In this document: positions 54,301 through 63,300 of the stretch, one piece after another | Layout of the letters: each line of letters starts with the position of its first letter | How positions within the stretch are numbered: the stretch's first letter is position 1 | DNA from: Sclerurus mexicanus | Lineage: Eukaryota; Chordata; Aves; Passeriformes; Furnariidae | Direction of reading: 5' to 3' | Length of the DNA: 64,000 nucleotides | NCBI GenBank assembly: GCA_013396755.1 | Contig: VWZF01003276.1 | Coordinates: 668,254 to 732,253 of the forward strand | Notes under the pieces: model-generated | The model's input: only the letters and a program-made list of their open reading frames with translations | Told to the model about the DNA's origin: nothing | Databases searched by the model: none | Program-made: the position numbers and the translations under genes

Positions 54301-57300
54301 GACTCCAGCAATCAGGGCAACTAAAAATATCACCACAGTTTTATTCCAAATTGTTTAAAACACAGTGCATTTCTACTCCTTTAATAAGATTAAGTTTTGA
54401 AAAGCTTCATTGCAGTAGTTATTCAATAACTTATCTAAACAAATCTTTGCCTTTTCATTTAACTTAAAAGCTCTCTGGTTCTCTAACAGTGCATAAAATA
54501 CTATTCTAGAATATTAGTTTCTGACAAATCTTTTTGCATCACCAAATCTGTTATAAAAGGCAAATTTAAATCTGCCGTCTTTAAAATAATATTCCATTCC
54601 TCATTCCTTTCCTGGAAGAAGCATTCCATAGAATGAACTGTACAACTTAAAACAAGATATAGAATTTTCGAGAATGATTCATCATTTCAAACACTTAATC
54701 TCTTTTACTTATTTATAAATAACAAAAGCAAGACTCCTGGCTTTTTTAAAGAAACAGATCTGTGAGCTTTTCTGGGCACAGTTCTCCCTGAAAGGGAGGC
54801 ATGAACACGATACAATATTCCACAATAAAGTAACATTAAGATCTGAACTTAAAATGGAGGAATTGATAAACTCAATGCATAAATTTCAATAAGATTTGTA
54901 CAATTACACTGTTTACATAAACTAAATTCATTACCTAATAGATTATGTATATTTTGTTCTAAATTATCAGAGCAGCCACTTTTGAAGTACAAAATAAATT
55001 ATAGAAGATACTATATATACCTTTTCATTTGCATTTGCCAGCTGATTAGACAAACTTGTTGCCTCCTTCTGAGTCTCCTTTAGCTCCTGTCTTAATTCCT
55101 CATTTCGTCCTGTAAGCTGATCAACCTGAGCTTTCAAGTGCACACTAGCATCAAAGATTCCCTGTGAATTCTTTGACTCCATTGCCTAATGCAGTAAACA
55201 TTTAATTAATGGAACAGAGAAAAAGTACAGAAAAGCTTTAATTTTTCCATAAGAAATCAGAACCCTCAAGTTTAGACTACACTGAAATTAGCAAAAAGCA
55301 TGACATCTTAACATTCTAAAATCTGCTTATCAGTTTCCTGATGGCATAGTTGCCAAAGACTGTGACTTAAATGGTTCAAATTTCCTGTAGAAAATATAAT
55401 ATAGAATTATAATAAAGAATTTTTAAAAAACATTTCCAGCAGGTCCCATAGTGATAAATACATGCAAATGAGCTTTTACTTGAGCTTTATGACTGGGACA
55501 ACAAATTTGACACTAGATAGTTTTATACTATCCAGGTGAAGCTAGGATTTAATTTTTTTTACTTTTATTGGCAATTTCTTCTCCTTTATATTTTTAATTT
55601 GCATTGCTAAAGAGGAATCACACTCTCTACTCTTACTTGCAACTAAGAAAGCATATATATATATATAAATAAGGAAACTACTATTAAATTATACCAAATA
55701 CCTACAGAGGAAAAGAATACCCTGTAAATCCTATAAAGCTAAATAACACTTTAGAAGGCAAACTTACATGAACCAAACGATCCAGACTAGGGATTATTAA
55801 GGCTGTTTCTCCTCCCTTCAAACTAGGATCCTTTTGCATTTCTTTGACAGCTTGCAATATTTCCTTCATTCCTTGTTCAAGTTGCTTATTCTCTTCTGAT
55901 ATCTCTTTTACTGTAATAAAAATTATAAACAGTTCTGTGGGAAAAAATGAGTTAAGGTTTCCTAGGACATTTCATCATGATATTTCTTGATCTGATACAT
56001 TAAAAGACTGCTCATATACATACAGAGACATAACCAATTAGGAAATTAAAAGCAGAGCTGCCAGGAATATCTGAACAGTGTATTTTACTGGTGCAATATA
56101 GCAAAGACATAATTAAATGCTTCATGGGAACACAATTGACTTTACTGAACCTTCCAGTCTTCAATGTTTCCTTCCACTTTTTAAACTTCTTTATTAGCCT
56201 GTCTGACTTTCACAAATCCAGAAACATGGCTATGAAAATGTTTGGGTGTAACAATGAAGTATATAGGAACTGCCTGCTGCAGACTGAGAGAAAAGAGCAT
56301 TTATATTATGTGACTATCAAGGACTCTCAAGACATACGATTTCCCTGCCACTAGTAGTTTCTCAATAGAACTCCTGTTTCTAGCACAGAGCAAGAAGTCT
56401 GAAAACCTTAAAAAACCCCAACAAACCTGTCAGGACATTCTCTGCATCCAAACAATATGTTTAACTGTCCTGAAGACCAGGAGTGAACTGCAAAATCTGA
56501 GCAGTTTTACCAAGTCTATTTTGAAAAGTCAAAAAGAATTTTAAGAATTCACATTCTTTGGGAAAAAATTAAGATTCTTGTTCAGTGAAATTAGCATTAC
56601 TTTTATTTTAGAGTTTGCAGGCACTGTACTTCAGTTAACATACATATATAAGTAAGCAGCAAGTCAATTTAATTCCCCAACATTTTCTTTGAGCCTGGAA
56701 AGCTCTACAATTCCACAAGTAAATTGCTTAACTGTTACACCTGGGAATATTCATAGACTCAAAGCCCTTATTAGGTCTTACTCAAGAAGGAAAAACATGA
56801 GAGATCCTATTTTAATGTATTCAGTATGAATAAACTCTGTTTCACGTACTATCAGCAATTTAGCAATACTACATACGTGTATATACACATGCACACAAAT
56901 ATATACACTAACATAAACACCAAGTTTTTTTTAAAAAGCCAGAAATTTATTGTCACAGTTATAGAAATAGCACAACTAAATAAACAAACTATCTGCAGGT
57001 ACCTGATAATATTCCCAATTTCTAAAACAGGCTGCAACTTACATTTAGATTGAAACTTGGCTATTACAGTCCTGTTCTTCTCCAAATCTCTCTCTCTCTC
57101 ACGTAATTCAGTTGCAAGATATTCATTCTAAAGAAAAAAACAAAGACTCAAAAACAGTAATTTAGGAATTTTAGTATTAGAATTTTCATTAAGAGTGTGG
57201 TTAAATGACAATAAATGCTTGAAAATATTGTTAATTTTGTAGTGAAATGACACAGTATGAAAAGCAAAATTAGGTGTTATATAAAAAGCAACAATTTAAG

Positions 57301-60300
57301 AAATAGCCTCATCTTCACAGCAACAAAATTACCAGGAAAAAATTATTTAAACCATAGACAAACTTTATGTAAAATACTTATTCTGTTTAGTGGGGGTTTT
57401 TTTACCAGCTGGTACTACCTGCACTGCCTAGCTTCTGCAATTCTTTGTTACTGTCTAGCATACTTTTAGTCAACAGATCTCTGCATATCTGTTTATTCTA
57501 AAAAAACCCAGCAGTAATTTATTAGTATAGGATTCTACTTCCATTTACATACATACATACAGATAGAAAGTATTTCCAATAATAATTTCCAATAACCCTC
57601 CACTTCTTTTCATGCAATTAGTAGGCATGATTAATTTCATGGCTTAGCTAACATTATTTTAAGAGAAACCACATCTTTCAAAGCATAGCAACGTGGCATG
57701 GAAAACCTGTATGGCAAAAAAAAGCCTGATGTGACTTTACATTCATCCGTCACATAGTTCAACAGGCTTAACAGAAATGGCATCAGTTTCAAAACATTTT
57801 GTTAAAGATAGGAAAGACCTATCTGCTTGATTTATGCATTGAAAGCATGTTTTGTCATCACATTCTTAGATGGTTTTTCTCAGACTAAAAATACACAGAA
57901 CCTAAATTCTAGCAATTTAATATTTTAGTTGCAGACTTTTTCAAATTTGCAGTATGCATTCACGAAAATTTTCCAGTCCACATATGGACTTCTTGCCTGA
58001 AACGGCAATGGATTCACTGGAGGAATTCCACAAGGTGTATCCCCATATAATACTGTTTGTCCAAAGAGAAACATATTTTTGGGTCATGCAGTAGTTGGAA
58101 TAGCAGTCTAGTACAGACCAGAAGTCTGAGAGAGACTCTGTGTACACAAATTGTAGCTCTGGCAATATGAAAACACTAAGAGCTTCAGAATTACACTTGT
58201 GATTAACTAGTTGTCACTATCACATTTTGACCCTAAATGAACTGAAAAGTATTTCTGATTTTTTCCAAGTGATCTGAATTTTCATCTATGCCAGAAGTTC
58301 TAGGTAGATTTCCCACTGCCTTACCGTTTTCAGCAGTACTTTTCTCTGACTTCTGAAATTCAACTAGTGCTACTCTATCTGCAAGTATGGTTCTCACAGG
58401 TTACATGAGCTGCTATAGGCTGTATTCACAAAGATACATAATATTAACAAGTCTTCTAAGAAATACTACAAGTTATTCATTTTTTATCATTAAAAGCAGT
58501 TAATAAAGGCACCCAAACAAATATTTGAACAGATACTTACAAAATAGGGGGGCTTTAATTTTTGAAAGAGAAATACAATAAATGTTCATGAACCTGCTTT
58601 ATTAACCTACCTTTGCTTTTATTTCAGCAATGTCATGTCTGGCCAAGAAATCCAACTTCCTCTTATTCATTCCTTCCTCTCCAGTAAAGCTATCAGTCAC
58701 CTGCATATCATCAGTATCCAATCCTAAAAGCAAGCAGATGTACAAGTAATAAATTATGGAAACGTATTTGGTCTCCAAGGAAAGGAATATATTCCATTTA
58801 TTATATCTGAGCTCTAGTTTTCTATTTGCAAAGTAAGAAGCTGTAAGTCTTTCCATCTGAGCGTATTATGCTACCTACATTATGCATGGAATTACGATTT
58901 TAAGATTTTTGAAACACATATGCTAAGTACATTACTGAAAATCTGGGGAGATCATCCTGCATCCAAGAACTGCAAGGCAGTGACACAAGTCTCAGTGATG
59001 CATTACAAGTCATCACAACTCAAACAGATAGTGAGCTGTAAGACTAGGAAATCCAAAGCCACTCACTGCTTCCTAGAGATTCAATTAAATGTATTTAGCC
59101 TTTTAATTTAAGCAAATAAATACAAAATAGCTACATTAATAAGTATAAACAGCATGTTTTTGAAAGGACAGTTTATAACAGAAACATCCTACCTATTGTT
59201 GCAACTCTTCTTCCTTTCTCCTGAGCCAACTTACGAATTTTTTTTTTCAGTTCAATCCTTTCCTCTTCTAGTCTTTCAATCTGCATATTATTATTCACAG
59301 ATCAGTATTCCACTTTGTTCAAATGCATTTTTATTACGTAGCTCTTACACAAAAATAGAATTTATTACTTACCTCTTGCAAAAGGATCTGGTTTTCAGCT
59401 CTATATTGCTGCTGCTTCAATGCTTTGCTGTTTCTGAATTCATTTAAATCAACCATTGTCTTTGGTTCAAGACCTAAGACACAGTATATGATGTACAGTT
59501 ATTCATTAAAGAGGAACATCAATATTAGTTAATGCAGTTAATTTAAACAAGAACATAACTAGCCAGGTAGAATTAAAAAATAATTTGTTGATAGTGGAAT
59601 ATATTTCAACTATCTGTAAAAATATATAACTATCTAACATATATACATATCTTATACTCCATATAATAGCAACAGAAGAAAGCTTAATTTCACTTCAGTT
59701 ACTCAGAACCCAAAATGCGATAAAATGTCACCTAAAATTAGCTTTATTTACATTAAAATATTTATTTAAAAAGAAGCCTATCTGAAGTTTTCTCTGTGTT
59801 TTTCCATCTAGCATTACAACTTCAGTATTTTATGTTTTCCAAATACCATATTATGAAGTTTATTAAGCAGTGTGTGGCCAAAGAGGAATCAAAACCAAAA
59901 AACAGTAGAGAATCTATTCTCCTGCTTTCTGCAGTCAAAGAAACCTGTAAGCCAAGTTCATTCATGCAGTTTGTTCCAACAAATTAAAACTACTTGGCAG
60001 AATATACCAAACAATTTCCAGTGACTTGGTATAGTAAAATCCATTATAAGATCTTATTTCAATTCTTAAAGAATACATAATTGAAAATGTACTGGATGTG
60101 CCATACCTAAGCGCTCTCTAAGTTCTTCATTTTCATCAAGAAAGTCATTTATTTTAAGTTCAAGTTTATTGACCTCCTTAATTAATGATTCAATCTCATG
60201 TTCGCGTATTTTGACTTGCTTTTTTAAATCTTTGATTTCAGCAACAGCTTCTTCCAAACCATATATTCCCTGTGAAAATCCCAAATGGTAAGTAAAAACA

Positions 60301-63300
60301 AAACAACCAGCAGAAGACTTACTAAAATAATGAATCTTTCTTTCTTCATTACACAGATAAGATACTTTTCAACCTCTTTCACTCTTCTGTACTATGCTTA
60401 CTGAAAAAAGTTACTGAAAAAAAAGCAGATCCTACAAATCTGACTACAGAGGAGTCTGTGCATTTAGAGTGAGTCCTCTTACTACATGATTCTTTGAAGA
60501 ATCATATCTTGAGTGTTTGATTACTGTTCAATGGAGAGAAGAGAAAGAGCGGAGAAAGCATCGAAGTAATTTATTCAATTTTTAATTAGAACACAGTCAA
60601 TAAAACACGGAAGGACAAAATGATCTCCTAAAAATATGACAAAATACCCTGTCCAGTCTGAGAAACTGTTTACCAGTTCATAGTCTCTCATTCGTTTCAA
60701 AGTCTCAACAAGCTCTTTGTCCTTTTCTCTGGCATCTGCTTCTGCTAATTCTGCTGATTTCTCAGCCTCTGTAGTTCTCTCTTCTAGTCTTTTTAACTTT
60801 TCTTCCATATCCCCAATATGAGCCTGCTGAGCAAGAGATGAGTGACCTGGAAAGAAAAATCCTGCTATGTTTATAAGTCAACTAGGAATTCTTGCTATCT
60901 GCCATTAAGCAAGAAAGAAAAACTTCTGAAACCGTCATAGAGGACATCTTCATTTTCTGCTCTTTTCAGTTACAGAGTTACAAGAGACTACATATGAGAT
61001 GCTGTGTTTTTTCCCCCCATCATTCCTTCAAACAATATTTATCATAAATAAGTGCACATACGGGACATCAGAATTTATTCTAAATTGCATTCTATTATTT
61101 TCAATTCTTGATGGAGCTGAGGTCTTATATTGTGGATAAACTCTTCATGAATGTTTAATAAAAGGAAATGAAGAAAAAATAGAGATAAAAATTACTCAAA
61201 TACTGCAATTATTCTTTTCCTGTACTTCTTGAAAATAAAGAATGCACAGTAAATCTATGGTTTCTTATTTTCCTTTCCATAGACATTAATACAGTCATTT
61301 TACCTTTATCTTTTTGGAGATCATTTTTCAATTTCTCAATAACGAATGCATTTTGTTCCATTTCTTTGGTATACTGTTCAACTTGCTCAGTAAGCAATCT
61401 TATCTGAGCATCTCGGTCTTGCACACCCTGCACATGCAAAAAAAGGAATTCCATTAAAGGATCCTTCTTGACTGACAGGCAAACTACCAACACAGACCAC
61501 CACACAATAAATGAAGAAATTACATGTAGCTAATACAAAATAATTTCTAGAACATCAAATATACCATACTTACAACAGAGAGCTCAGATATTATCTAGAA
61601 GTTTGGTATATAAATGCAAAGCAAGAAAAATAAAAAAAAAATAAAGCAATCAAACACATAGAAAAAAAGAAGCACTTTAGTACAAAAATTTTAAATGGAA
61701 ACACCACTCTCAGAGCTTTCCAATGTTAGATGAAAAGTTTCAGGCGATACAGGCTTCTTACAGCTTCCTCACAAAGAATTTCCACTGGGAACTAAGAGAT
61801 ACAAGTTCAAGATTGTGAGGACTAACAATCCATCATACATGACACCTGAATTGCAGACTGCCTTTCAGCAAGTAATCTAACAAATATAACCACATTTCAA
61901 TCCTAAAGGTACAGAGTTTAGCAGAGTTGTAAGGAGCTAAACACAGCCTTTTAGAATATAAACATACATTGAACAGTAGCAAGCTCAGTCCATTTTGAGT
62001 AAACACACAGAGCAGTAATTTAATTTTTAAATGTCTCCTTAAAAAACATGTTTATTTCCACAAAACAGATCAATAGGTCATACTAAATGATGGTCACCCA
62101 AAAAAGCAACCACTACAAGCCATCTAGTCAGATAAAACCAAACTCTACATCTTCTTATCCAAGTTACTTTTGACTGCCTTCCTCTTCTATCATCTAAGGC
62201 TGATTTGTACTGCAGATTTTTTTCTCTTGAGAAGCTATCTTTGGAAGGCTGCATAAACATATCTCACCACACTGCTCAGTCTAAAAGAACCCAAAATGTA
62301 ACACAAATGTCATTACACTTTTATTCACAAAGCTTGAAGTAAGGCAGGAAGGCATCATGGAATCATACAGTATTCTCTCCATAATGAATATTTCAAGGTT
62401 TCTAATGGGCCACATTATTTCAGGGGGTCTTTATGTTTTTCAAGAAAGTGTGGATATTCAATATCATAAAGAACTATGTAATTTTGCATGAATGTGAGAG
62501 ATACTCAGATTCAGCTAGCTCCATCACAGGGTTAACAACAGACTCAATAGTATGCCATCAGATCTTGGAATTACACAATATTCTGGAATGGAAGAGATCC
62601 ACAAGGATCATTGCATCCAGCTCTTAAGTGAATGACCAATACAGGGACCAAACCCACAACCTTGGTGTTATCAACACCATGCTCTAACCAACTAAGCTTA
62701 TCTCAGCGTATGAGACAAATAAACACAGAAAATTAGCAACAGGTAAGACTTAAATAACAAATTCAGAGGACAGAAACTAAGCTATAGTTTAGAAACATTA
62801 CATAATAGTTAAAAAGATAAATATGAAAGTAACAGAATCAACTAGCAAGAGGTCCGTTCATACATACATACAGAGAACTTTTCTTTGTACATTGTCTATT
62901 AAGCTAACTTTGCAGTGGAATGTACCAACCTGTCTCATGATTCTTGAACGTAAGTAATACATATGTACATACATAGTACTTGTAAACTATGAAATATTAA
63001 ACATGTACTTGGTCATTCGCAGGTTTAGTGAATGGTGATTTTTGTGTGTGCAATTTCTCATGTGTACTGTACCTGTTGAAGGGCCAGTACACTATTTCTG
63101 TCTACGTCAAGTTGAACCATTTTCATTTTCTCTTCTAAGTTGAGCAACATTTGCTGATACTCTAGGATTTCATCATCTTTTGAAGCTAAGATTTTCTGAA
63201 AAGAAAATAAAATACCATGAGAACACTTCAATTAATTACTAAAAATGATAAAAAATAGTATTAAAAAATACCTTCCATTCTTCAACTTTCGCATTTACAG

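Noticed and set aside
62625..62702. Possible tRNA-Ile gene
   Set aside because: The acceptor stem does not close, the B box is altered, and a CR1-like tail follows; it is a SINE head.
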